Positions 1 to 5,819 of a stretch of 16,057 nucleotides of DNA are shown piece after piece (within the stretch, counting starts at the first letter, position 1; each line of letters opens with the position of its first letter). The position numbers were made by a program, and so were the translations under genes. The notes beneath the pieces were generated by a model that was given only the letters and a program-made list of their open reading frames with translations, was not told the origin of the DNA and ran no database searches. Origin of the DNA: 2-01-FULL-40-42 sp964349415 (lineage in GTDB: Bacteria > Patescibacteriota > Microgenomatia > UBA1406 > GWC2-37-13); NCBI GenBank assembly GCA_964349415.1, contig CAYGGJ010000015.1:1-16057 (forward strand), in the 5' to 3' direction.

Positions 1-13
1 GTATTTGTGCCAT
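1..13 (-). CDS. 5' end of a minus-strand gene (partial, starts Met-Ala-Gln-Ile)
   Basis: Only the first four codons (M-A-Q-I) lie inside the window; the gene runs off the left edge. The start is well supported because the minus strand carries a perfect AAAGGAGGTGA ribosome binding site six bases before the ATG. The same arrangement, including an ATGGC start, occurs before the small genes at 3272, 3721 and 12950, so this is probably another small, well translated protein of that group. Nothing can be said about its function. Confidence 0.6.
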
Positions 14-19
14 ATATTT

Positions 20-33
20 TCACCTCCTTTCCT
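20..33 (-). promoter_or_regulatory. Strong ribosome binding site of the partial left-edge gene
   Basis: The minus strand reads AGGAAAGGAGGTGA, complementary to the 3' end of bacterial 16S rRNA over its core, six bases before the ATG. It contrasts with the absence of such sites before most other genes here. Further upstream on the minus strand, TTGCTT (76-71) and TATCCT (53-48) are separated by 17 bases and could be a weak promoter, but the match is poor. Confidence 0.65.
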
Positions 34-104
34 AAAAATGTTTTTAAAGGATAAAAGTTTTGAAAAATAAAAGCAACATTAAATTACGATAGCCAGAGTG
101 TCTT

Positions 105-113
105 TGTTATAAT
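105..113 (+). promoter_or_regulatory. Extended -10 promoter of tRNA-Thr
   Basis: TGTTATAAT is a perfect extended -10 element (TGnTATAAT), ending 12 bases before the tRNA. No recognisable -35 box lies 17 bases upstream. It probably drives both the tRNA and the following secreted-protein gene. Confidence 0.65.
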
Positions 114-125
114 TGAAAGACCTAA

Positions 126-196
126 GCCCGGATAGTTAAGTGGCAAAACAGGCCCTTGGTAAGGGTCAGGCGCGAGTTCGATTCTCGCTCCGGGCT
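126..196 (+). tRNA. tRNA-Thr (anticodon GGT)
   Basis: A full cloverleaf can be folded. The acceptor stem is GCCCGGA (126-132) with TCCGGGC (189-195). The anticodon stem GGCCC/GGGTC encloses the loop TTGGTAA with anticodon GGT at 158-160, which reads ACC and ACU threonine codons. The T arm is GCGAG-TTCGATT-CTCGC (172-188). The D stem is short and A/T rich, and the variable loop has four bases. The discriminator base is T196 and CCA is not encoded. The start codon of the next gene begins after a single base. Confidence 0.93.
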
Positions 197-197
197 C

Positions 198-1241
198 ATG
201 AATCTTCGTCGTTTAATTATAATTTTTCTCCTGATTTTAGTTTCTTTTATCAGCGCATCTCCGGTAGTTGCAAAAGATCCATGTACTTCAGCCAAAGACG
301 TACCCGTATGTTTCGGAAAGAAAATAAACAAAAAGCTTGTAGGTGAAGGTGTTGCGCCTACCCTAAAATACGTAAACGATGTAGTGCTGCCGGAAAATGG
401 ATACAGCGTCGTACACGTTCTCTTACACCTCGCGGGCGAATACGCATATATAAAAGAAAACAGTCTGGCAAAAACATTTGAATACATGGAACCGTATGCC
501 AAATACTCAAAAAACGGAGAATATCTCAATGGATTTGATGGATTCTACCATGGCGCAATCACCATGTTTTTTGAATTGAATAAGGAAAAGGATATTGACG
601 AACTCATTGCCGAAATTTGCGAGAAAGGTCTCGTCATCCCGGGGAATATTACATCGAATCCCTTTGAATGTTATCACGCAATAGGTCACGCTCTTATGCA
701 TGCGAAGGGGAATAATTTGGATGAAGCACTGGAAGTATGCGACCAGCAAAAAGGAGAGATAAAGCAAAACGGCTGCTACTACGGTGTATTTATGGAGAAC
801 GCATTTTTATATGCCCCCACTTATCATCCCGACGGTCAAAGAGACACAGCGCTTGGAAATTCTATGGCGGGCTTATGCAGGTTATACTCGGAGAAACGCG
901 CTCATTACTGCGCTCAATTTGTCGGACAGTCGTATCTTGCAGGATATCCGAAAGATATAAAAGGGGCCTTTGTAGAATGCGCAAAGGTACCTCAGGAGTA
1001 CGGGATATGTGTGCATAGACTTGGAGTGATGTTCATACCCGGCCAATTTGTCGGTGACCGCAAAAAGATGAAAGAAGCATGTGATCTGGCAGCTCCTGCA
1101 TATCGGCATATCTGTATGAATGCAGTAGAGCAGGGAATTATTTTGGGTTTTGGTGGAGAAAAAGCAAAAGAAGAGATGAGAAGACGCTCTTCACTTATCG
1201 ATTTCGTACGAAATATTCTTTCAAAACTTCCTTGGCGATAG
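198..1241 (+). CDS. Secreted cysteine-rich protein with five Cys-pair helical repeats
   Basis: This 347-residue protein has a clear signal peptide (hydrophobic residues 6-20, probable cleavage after the VVA ending at residue 25), so it is exported. Its 12 cysteines fall into pairs: 29/38 near the N-terminus, then 141/158, 181/193, 227/238, 261/271 and 295/306. Each of the last five pairs sits in a unit of about 34-46 residues, a helix ending in C(D/E/A) and a second helix starting with C and often containing G (for example CYHAIGHALMH at 158-168). The layout resembles the disulfide-linked Sel1-like repeats of Helicobacter Hcp proteins, but homology is not established. Function is unknown. The ATG at 198 is chosen because earlier in-frame starts lie inside the tRNA. 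It has no Shine-Dalgarno site. The last 47 bases overlap the convergent PBP2 gene. Confidence 0.85.
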   Translation: MNLRRLIIIFLLILVSFISASPVVAKDPCTSAKDVPVCFGKKINKKLVGEGVAPTLKYVNDVVLPENGYSVVHVLLHLAGEYAYIKENSLAKTFEYMEPYAKYSKNGEYLNGFDGFYHGAITMFFELNKEKDIDELIAEICEKGLVIPGNITSNPFECYHAIGHALMHAKGNNLDEALEVCDQQKGEIKQNGCYYGVFMENAFLYAPTYHPDGQRDTALGNSMAGLCRLYSEKRAHYCAQFVGQSYLAGYPKDIKGAFVECAKVPQEYGICVHRLGVMFIPGQFVGDRKKMKEACDLAAPAYRHICMNAVEQGIILGFGGEKAKEEMRRRSSLIDFVRNILSKLPWR

Positions 1242-2271
1242 GGCCTGCGACACTTGATCCTTCTCCTCCGTTTTCTACGAGTACCGTGACCACTACCTCA
1301 GGGTTTTCCGATGGAGCATAGGTCGTAATCCATGCATGAGGCTGGCTCTCCTTGCTTTGCGATTCGGCAGTGCCGGTCTTGCATGAGACTGAGATTTTTG
1401 CAGACCCTGTTGCTGTAGAAAAATCAAAAAGAGGCCATCCTGTCCCACCGGTAGCACATGCCTGCTTCATTCCTTCATGCATTAAGTCAAGGGTTTTTTT
1501 ACTTATATTGAGATTTTTGCATTTAGGTGGAGGATTTTTTAGAAGCTGGGGAGAACAAAGTATGCCGTTGTTGGCAAAAGCTGCGGTTGATTGAGCTACC
1601 TGAATCGGCGTCACCAACAAAAACCCTTGACCGATCGATAAATTATATGTATCACCAAGATACCATCTATCTTTTATTACCTCCGCTTTCCAGTAGGGGG
1701 ACGGGATCATCCCTTCAGCTTGTTCGAGAGGAAGATCTGTTCTTCGGTCAAAACCAAAACGTTCTGCCCAGTATTTCATTCTTTCCGGCCCAAGCAGACT
1801 CCCGATTTTGTAGAAGAAAATATCATTTGAGCGCTGGATTCCCTTTACAATATTTACTTCGCCGTCGGTTTTTCCATATTGCAGAAAGTACCAGTTTCCA
1901 AACTTCAAAGGACCTGCTTCTATCTCACCGGTGTCGACTATTTTATAGTCCTCATCTATCTTTTTTTCCTCCAAGGCACCGGTGGCAATGTAAAGTTTAA
2001 ATATCGATCCGGGAGGATAGGCTGCCTCGGTAGCCCTATTGAATAAAGGATGTGTAGGATCCTTCAAGTATTTTTTAATCTCTGTCTGGCTATCATTTTC
2101 AAAGACCTGAGGGTTAAAGGAAGGAGTAGAGACTAAGGTTAAAATCTCCCCTGTTTTAGGCTTCATGGCAATGACAGTACCTTTTTTGTCTTTCATAAGT
2201 TCGTATGCTTTTTTTTGCATCCCGACGTCCACCGCAAGCTGCAGTGTCCTTCCTTCGATAGGAGGAAGCAC
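1195..2271 (-). CDS. mrdA: Penicillin-binding protein 2, C-terminal transpeptidase part (frameshifted gene)
   Basis: This reading frame holds the transpeptidase domain of a class B penicillin-binding protein, which cross-links peptidoglycan during cell elongation on the outer face of the membrane. All three catalytic motifs are present. In the numbering of the restored 540-residue protein they are SIFK (271-274, nucleophilic Ser), SND (330-332) and KTG (480-482, in CKTGTAE). The frame has no plausible start of its own: the listed first codon is a GTG just downstream of an A6 run where the N-terminal frame is lost. Read with one extra base there, the two frames make one continuous protein. The domain itself looks undamaged. 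It ends at 1195, overlapping the convergent secreted-protein gene by 47 bases. Confidence 0.88.
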   Translation of the reverse strand: MLPPIEGRTLQLAVDVGMQKKAYELMKDKKGTVIAMKPKTGEILTLVSTPSFNPQVFENDSQTEIKKYLKDPTHPLFNRATEAAYPPGSIFKLYIATGALEEKKIDEDYKIVDTGEIEAGPLKFGNWYFLQYGKTDGEVNIVKGIQRSNDIFFYKIGSLLGPERMKYWAERFGFDRRTDLPLEQAEGMIPSPYWKAEVIKDRWYLGDTYNLSIGQGFLLVTPIQVAQSTAAFANNGILCSPQLLKNPPPKCKNLNISKKTLDLMHEGMKQACATGGTGWPLFDFSTATGSAKISVSCKTGTAESQSKESQPHAWITTYAPSENPEVVVTVLVENGGEGSSVAGPIAKEVLKEYFVRNR

Positions 2272-2816
2272 CGTAAGAGTTTTTTCTCTTTACCACGTGC
2301 ATCAAGTTCAATAAGCTTTTTTCCGATCGTTCCCTTAAGATCGCAATCGTATACTTTTTCAACACCTTTTTTTCCTGTCTTTTCCCCACTTTTTAGCTTC
2401 ACTTGGCAACGGCTGGCCTCAATATCTTTAAGGTCTCCTAACTGACGGTATCCTAGCAGATGGGCGAGGGCTTCCGCTTCCGGATAAATTCTTTTTGCAG
2501 GATACGTTTTTTGACGGGTATGATAGTCAGTCGGCTGACTTTCTGCGATTACGGCCCCATGACGGTCGAGGATAGTGCCGCGCTTCGGTTCAATGACAAT
2601 CTCTCTTATCCTATTTTCATCCGAAAGTCTTCTGTAATATTCACCCTTTACTACCGTTAGTTGAAAAAGGCGGAATAGGATTACTCCCAGACCCGCAAAT
2701 ACTACGAAGATAAATACGGAGAAAACAAACTTTTCATCCCACTTTTTATTATTGCGGAAGCCGTGGTCAAAAGATGCTTTTTCAATAAGGGGAAGCTTGT
2801 GCATAAGCCATTTCAT
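2193..2816 (-). CDS. mrdA: Penicillin-binding protein 2, N-terminal membrane and dimerisation part (frameshifted gene)
   Basis: This frame holds the N-terminal half of the same PBP2: a short cytoplasmic segment, one membrane anchor (about residues 30-52) and the start of the PBP dimerisation domain with the characteristic RGTILDRHG (79-87). Matching sequence stops near residue 179 (GKEKK), where the frame shifts; about 28 unrelated residues follow before a stop at 2193. The restored protein would be 540 residues, slightly short for PBP2. The ATG at 2816 overlaps a minus-strand TATAAT at 2820-2815, so the second ATG at 2804, ten bases after that box, is the better start if the mRNA is leaderless. 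No mrdB or mreBCD lies beside it. Confidence 0.85.
   Translation of the reverse strand: MKWLMHKLPLIEKASFDHGFRNNKKWDEKFVFSVFIFVVFAGLGVILFRLFQLTVVKGEYYRRLSDENRIREIVIEPKRGTILDRHGAVIAESQPTDYHTRQKTYPAKRIYPEAEALAHLLGYRQLGDLKDIEASRCQVKLKSGEKTGKKGVEKVYDCDLKGTIGKKLIELDARGKEKKLLRCFLLSKEGHCSLRWTSGCKKKHTNL
2280..2285 (-). other. Frameshift site in PBP2 (A6 run on the coding strand)
   Basis: The coding strand reads GAG AAA AAA CTC. With six A's the N-terminal frame continues into nonsense; with seven A's, or a -1 slip, it joins the frame reading T-L-T-V-L-P-P-I-E-G, which is the conserved PBP2 continuation. The cause could be a base lost in assembly, a true mutation, or slippage of polymerase or ribosome. 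Confidence 0.8.
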
Positions 2817-2838
2817 TATAGCTAAGTGGGCAGGCTTT

Positions 2839-2847
2839 TGGTAGAAT
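2839..2847 (+). promoter_or_regulatory. Extended -10 promoter of tRNA-Pro
   Basis: TGGTAGAAT fits the TGnTAnAAT pattern seen before several other genes here and ends 11 bases before the tRNA. No clear -35 box is visible. It lies in the gap between the divergent PBP2 gene and the tRNA. Confidence 0.6.
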
Positions 2848-2858
2848 CTAAATTCCTA

Positions 2859-2932
2859 CGGGGAGTAGTTCAGTTGGCTAGAATGCACGGCTGGGGGTCG
2901 TGAGGTCGCGGGTTCAAGTCCCGCCTCCCCGA
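2859..2932 (+). tRNA. tRNA-Pro (anticodon GGG)
   Basis: The cloverleaf is complete. The acceptor stem is CGGGGAG (2859-2865) with CTCCCCG (2925-2931), including the C1-G72 pair typical of bacterial proline tRNAs. The anticodon stem CACGG/TCGTG encloses the loop CTGGGGG with anticodon GGG at 2893-2895, which reads CCC and CCU. The T arm is GCGGG-TTCAAGT-CCCGC (2908-2924). The discriminator is A2932 and CCA is not encoded. Confidence 0.95.
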
Positions 2933-3005
2933 CACGTTCTTCTTACGCAAGTCTTACCTCTTTCTAATTAACATCTGACGTAGTAGTCGTATCCTATTCT
3001 TAATT

Positions 3006-3206
3006 ATGAGTTTTGGAAGACGTATGAAAAAGAAAAAGATAATCATCCTAACAACGGCGGATTTGATGCATGAGCACAGCGTAACCACGACAGATCTTCA
3101 TCTGGTAAAAAAGCGCCACGAAGGCGACATAAAGGAAAAGCTGGAGGAGGTCTCTGACGTTAGGTATGTGAGGCCCGCATACAGAAACGATTTTATAACC
3201 TTGTAG
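3006..3206 (+). CDS. Small basic protein of unknown function
   Basis: This 66-residue reading frame is not a recognised family. It starts with a basic stretch (RRMKKKK) and continues as a charged, probably helical segment (KEKLEEV) ending in an aromatic and basic tail (VRYVRPAYRNDF). Codons look protein-like, with many G-starting codons, and the opposite-strand alternative would cover the well supported KGG gene, so this frame is preferred. There is no Shine-Dalgarno site; TATTCT at about 2994-2999 might be a -10 box for a leaderless mRNA. The internal ATG at 3024 is an alternative start. It could be chance, so confidence is moderate. Confidence 0.45.
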   Translation: MSFGRRMKKKKIIILTTADLMHEHSVTTTDLHLVKKRHEGDIKEKLEEVSDVRYVRPAYRNDFITL

Positions 3207-3253
3207 TCTACTTTTAACGTACGCCAGTAAATCGTTATAAGTTAAATCCAAAA

Positions 3254-3264
3254 AAAGGAGGTGA
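3254..3264 (+). promoter_or_regulatory. Strong ribosome binding site of the KGG gene
   Basis: AAAGGAGGTGA lies seven bases before the ATG at 3272. A TATAAG at 3236-3241 is a possible -10 box, which would give a leader of about 24 bases. Confidence 0.8.
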
Positions 3265-3271
3265 GATAAAT

Positions 3272-3418
3272 ATGGCAGACCGAAATAAGAAAAGAGGTTT
3301 TGACACAATGGATGAACAGAAGCAAAGAGAAATCGCCCGAAAAGGAGGGCAAACATCCAATAGCGGACGCAATCAGAGTCAAATTCCTCAAGATGAAGAA
3401 ACCCTTCTTGAAGATTGA
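3272..3418 (+). CDS. KGG-motif stress-type protein (GsiB/Con-10-like, 48 residues)
   Basis: This short gene encodes 48 residues. The segment from GFDTMDEQ (9-16) through KQREIARKGGQ (17-27) matches the KGG repeat of small hydrophilic stress proteins such as Bacillus GsiB and fungal Con-10 (typical form GFASMDPEKQREIASKGG). One copy of the motif is present, followed by a polar, Gln- and Asn-rich stretch and an acidic end (DEETLLED). Family members are thought to be disordered protective proteins in the cytoplasm; the exact role is unclear. The start is fixed by the perfect Shine-Dalgarno site. A good intrinsic terminator follows at 3463-3493, suggesting a separate transcript. Confidence 0.88.
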   Translation: MADRNKKRGFDTMDEQKQREIARKGGQTSNSGRNQSQIPQDEETLLED

Positions 3419-3462
3419 CTCTTCTCCATTCAACATACCGGCGAGTATGAATGCCCGGCGCT

Positions 3463-3493
3463 AAAAGCAGATAGCTTACGACTATCTGTTTTT
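3463..3493 (+). terminator. Intrinsic terminator after the KGG gene
   Basis: A perfect 7-bp stem CAGATAG (3468-3474) / CTATCTG (3482-3488) with a 7-base loop is followed by TTTTT (3489-3493) and preceded by AAAA, which can extend the pairing. It is the only convincing rho-independent terminator in the window. Confidence 0.75.
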
Positions 3494-3704
3494 GGAAATA
3501 AATTCTCAGAAGCTTCTTACAAAGTCCTTACCCGCTTCTTATACGATTTTCACTACGTCCTTCTAAACTACTGATAGTTATCAATTAGCAGCACTATGAA
3601 AAAAATGTACAGAAAATCGAGAACCCGTGCCAACAGAAACTTTGTGTTGGATTTCTTTAGTGTAATAACTCAAGGCACGCAGTTTTAAAATAATTGCCGG
3701 AAAG
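3494..3704. other. Non-coding stretch with possible RNA structure
   Basis: No convincing gene lies here. A 12-base palindrome TGATAGTTATCA occupies 3572-3583. CGTGCC (3626-3631) can pair with GGCACG (3674-3679), while CCAACA (3630-3635) can pair with TGTTGG (3645-3650); the two stems share two bases, so they compete. TAAAAT at 3686-3691 could be a -10 box for the gene at 3721. A 30-codon frame at 3596-3688 has no ribosome binding site. Confidence 0.35.
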
Positions 3705-3714
3705 AAGGAGGTGA
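3705..3714 (+). promoter_or_regulatory. Strong ribosome binding site of the membrane protein at 3721
   Basis: AAGGAGGTGA lies six bases before the ATG, in the same configuration as the sites at 3254, 12934 and the left edge. Confidence 0.8.
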
Positions 3715-3720
3715 GTTTAT

Positions 3721-3927
3721 ATGGCAGAAGTACGCGAAGTACATCATGTTTCCGAACCCGCATCAGGAAATGGTATGGGATTTATGCTGGGGGTAATTCT
3801 TCTTATAGCGTTCCTATTCATTCTTTTTTACTTTGGTTTGCCAATGTTTAACCAAGCAAATCAAGGACCCCAGATCAACGTGCCCAACCAGTTTGACGTA
3901 AACGTTAAGCAGCAACCCGGACAATAA
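3721..3927 (+). CDS. Small single-helix membrane protein (MAEV..HH type)
   Basis: The 68-residue protein has a short polar N-terminus with a His pair (MAEVREVHH), one hydrophobic helix (about residues 20-42, ending YFGLPMF) and a Gln/Asn-rich hydrophilic tail. There is no cleavable signal peptide; it is probably anchored by the helix. Its family is not recognised. It resembles the gene at 12950 in length (both 68 residues), in the opening MAEV and HH, in the helix end (YFxLPxF) and in the ribosome binding site. The tails differ (Gln/Asn-rich here, Gly-rich there). Its stop lies 3 bases from the end of the convergent hydrolase gene. Confidence 0.8.
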   Translation: MAEVREVHHVSEPASGNGMGFMLGVILLIAFLFILFYFGLPMFNQANQGPQINVPNQFDVNVKQQPGQ

Positions 3928-3930
3928 GGA

Positions 3931-5316
3931 TCAGTTGAAGACCTCTTGATTGTATTTACTAAATAAGTAGATATAAACTGCGGCGCTCCAGCTAAATGGT
4001 CCGAAACCAAGTCCGTCGCCCTTAATAGGATCAAAATACTCTGAAAATCCATTTTTTGAGATCATATTCAACGTTTTTTTAAGCAGAAGATTCCGGGTAT
4101 TCTCGGCACCTTTATCTTGTGAATATCTGTCTAATCCGTCAATAATAAAAAGGTTAGTGATGGGCCAGGAAGGACCTCTCCAGTATCTGTTTCGGTCAAA
4201 GATAGGACTATTTAGAGCCGTTGTAGGGACCGGATACTCCGCCCAAAATTGACTTCTATCACGCAATCTGTTGAGAATTTGAATGAGTTGTTTTCCATCA
4301 GGAATTCCCGCCAGAAGAGGGGCGAACATGCTGTTTGTCGGTTGGACGATCACCTCATGCTTATTGTTTGAGACGTCAATATCGCAAAACTGCTTAAAAC
4401 GATCGCTCCACGTGGAGGCAAGAGCAATTTTCCCCTGCACGGCCCACACTCTGTATTTGTGAGCGTCTTTTTTCTTTCCCAATGTGTCCAGTAAATCAGC
4501 AAGGGCTTCGTTGGAGCGCACCCAAAGACAGTTAAATAAAATATCTTTTACGGCAAATGGCGATTGCTTTACTATTTTTTTATAATCCCAACCCAGATTT
4601 TTAAAAAGATGTATGAGATACATCGCTCGGTAATAAAATTCCTGTCGCGGTCTGTGGGTAGTATCTTGTAATTTACTGTCCGTCCTATATTGGTCAACTG
4701 TTTCCTTTACCTCACTTGGGATTTCTTTTATCTGAATCCTTTCCAGCAGCTTGTCCCAACGGGCAGAATTGTCAGTACCACTTTCCCATGGATGCACTAC
4801 TGTCAGGAGTCCAGAATCTTCTGGATCGCGGTAGGTTTTCAGATAATTATGATATTTTATAACCGATTGGAGGATCTCTTCCTGGTAGGGAATGGGAGCA
4901 TTTCTTTTAAGAAGAGCTCCCAATACGTGTCCGACACTTATTCCCAAAAGAGGAGGTTGCGTGATGCCGGAGCTTACAAGCTGACCTTTCTTAAACTGTT
5001 CAGTGCCCCAGAATTGTGGACCGGGGAAGTACCGGGTCTCGCCCGGATTAAAGACGATCTGGGGAATAAGCCCGTTTTTCCACTGACTTGCAACAAGAGC
5101 ACGGAGCTCATCCAGTGCACTTTGCGGATTAAGATAGACGAGGCCCATGGCGTGGGTAGCGCTGTCCCAGTTCCATTGATGTATGTAAAATTTTCTCGAG
5201 GGAACCGTGCGCCTGTAGAGAATGCCGTTTAAAGTTGTTTGATACTGGTTTGTAGAAAGAATGCTCTTGGCTTTTTGAAAAGCTGTATGAAGACTATTTA
5301 GATCTGACTTCAGCAC
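3931..5316 (-). CDS. GH63/mannosylglycerate-hydrolase-like glycoside hydrolase
   Basis: The 461-residue protein has no signal peptide and should be cytoplasmic. It carries hallmarks of (alpha/alpha)6-barrel glycosidases of the GH63 and mannosylglycerate hydrolase type: HQWNWDSA (46-53), HPWESGTDNS (175-184) with D182 in the position of the catalytic acid, RYWRGPSWP (377-385) and EYFDP (426-430) with E426 as candidate base. Family enzymes hydrolyse alpha-glucosides, or mannosyl- and glucosylglycerate. The substrate here cannot be read from sequence; compatible-solute recycling or glycogen trimming are possible. A GH37 trehalase is less likely. The start is GTG, eight bases after a minus-strand TATAAA, which suggests a leaderless mRNA. 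Confidence 0.85.
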   Translation of the reverse strand: MLKSDLNSLHTAFQKAKSILSTNQYQTTLNGILYRRTVPSRKFYIHQWNWDSATHAMGLVYLNPQSALDELRALVASQWKNGLIPQIVFNPGETRYFPGPQFWGTEQFKKGQLVSSGITQPPLLGISVGHVLGALLKRNAPIPYQEEILQSVIKYHNYLKTYRDPEDSGLLTVVHPWESGTDNSARWDKLLERIQIKEIPSEVKETVDQYRTDSKLQDTTHRPRQEFYYRAMYLIHLFKNLGWDYKKIVKQSPFAVKDILFNCLWVRSNEALADLLDTLGKKKDAHKYRVWAVQGKIALASTWSDRFKQFCDIDVSNNKHEVIVQPTNSMFAPLLAGIPDGKQLIQILNRLRDRSQFWAEYPVPTTALNSPIFDRNRYWRGPSWPITNLFIIDGLDRYSQDKGAENTRNLLLKKTLNMISKNGFSEYFDPIKGDGLGFGPFSWSAAVYIYLFSKYNQEVFN

Positions 5317-5324
5317 TACTTATC

Positions 5325-5330
5325 TTTATA
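5325..5330 (-). promoter_or_regulatory. -10 box of the GH63-like gene
   Basis: The minus strand reads TATAAA with an 8-base spacer to the GTG start at 5316. No ribosome binding site lies between them, consistent with transcription starting at or beside the start codon. Confidence 0.5.
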
Positions 5331-5372
5331 GTAGCATGCAGATAAAATTGCAACGTCCCGATAAAAGTCATG

Positions 5373-5381
5373 TGTTATAAT
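5373..5381 (+). promoter_or_regulatory. Extended -10 promoter of the regulator-Nramp operon
   Basis: TGTTATAAT is a perfect extended -10 element, 20 bases before the ATG at 5402. Transcription should begin inside the palindrome at 5384-5401. A second possible -10, TATATA at 5390-5395, lies within the palindrome itself, six bases before the ATG. Confidence 0.65.
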
Positions 5382-5383
5382 AA

Positions 5384-5401
5384 AGTTCGTATATACGAAC
5401 T
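5384..5401 (+). promoter_or_regulatory. 18-bp perfect palindrome, probable operator
   Basis: AGTTCGTATATACGAACT is a perfect inverted repeat of 9+9 bases that ends immediately before the ATG of the DtxR/MntR-type regulator. Its size and place, overlapping the expected transcription start, suit binding by a dimeric repressor, most simply the gene's own product. The sequence differs from the known MntR and DtxR boxes as I remember them. Confidence 0.7.
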
Positions 5402-5809
5402 ATGAAGACTCAACAAGGCATAACCTCCACCAAAGAAGACTACGTAAGAGCATTGTATCTTCTGGGCAAAGACGTTGGAGTAATTGCTTTAGCCCGTCAC
5501 CTCAATCTTTCTAAATCTACCGTCTCCGAGAGGCTTGAGGAGCTGGGAAAACAAGGTTTTGTACACCGCGAAAAGTATAAAAAGCTACAGCTCACAAAAA
5601 AGGGAGAGCTTCTTGCTAAAAAACTCACTTACAAACACAGGGTAATAGAGGTTTTTCTTCACAATTTCCTCAACCTTTCTAAAAGCAAGGTTCATGAAGA
5701 GGCACACAAGCTTGAACATGCGGTAAGCGATGATGTTATAAAACGCTTAGGCAGATTTGTCGGTAATCCCAAAAAAGACCCCCACGGAACCCCCATTTTA
5801 AAAGCATAA
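5402..5809 (+). CDS. DtxR/MntR-family metal-dependent transcriptional regulator
   Basis: The 135-residue protein has a winged-helix DNA-binding domain (about 8-75, recognition region LSKSTVSERLEEL) and the DtxR metal-binding dimerisation domain, without the C-terminal SH3 domain of classical DtxR, so it is MntR-like in length. Metal ligands line up with DtxR: H79, E83, H98, E105 and H106, plus H102 where DtxR has Cys102. D13 matches MntR Asp8, but R16 replaces MntR Glu11. Such proteins bind Mn(II) or Fe(II) in the cytoplasm and repress metal-uptake genes. It is followed after 10 bases by an Nramp transporter, its likely target, and preceded by a palindromic operator. Mn is the likelier metal, judged from D13 and the neighbour. 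Confidence 0.88.
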   Translation: MKTQQGITSTKEDYVRALYLLGKDVGVIALARHLNLSKSTVSERLEELGKQGFVHREKYKKLQLTKKGELLAKKLTYKHRVIEVFLHNFLNLSKSKVHEEAHKLEHAVSDDVIKRLGRFVGNPKKDPHGTPILKA

Positions 5810-5819
5810 TTTTCAAAAC

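Noticed and set aside
156..197. Upstream ATG extending the secreted-protein gene by 14 residues
   Set aside because: The codons lie inside the tRNA-Thr gene, and the extension would spoil the signal peptide.
3048..3356. Minus-strand 102-codon frame
   Set aside because: It runs through the KGG gene and its ribosome binding site in antisense and has a hydrophobic, frame-shadow composition.
3596..3688. 30-codon reading frame starting MKKMYRK
   Set aside because: It has no ribosome binding site or adjacent -10 box, a biased short composition, and lies over a possible RNA structure. Chance is the simplest explanation.
4690..5232. Plus-strand 180-codon frame
   Set aside because: It is the antisense of the well supported GH63-like gene and shows no family motif.
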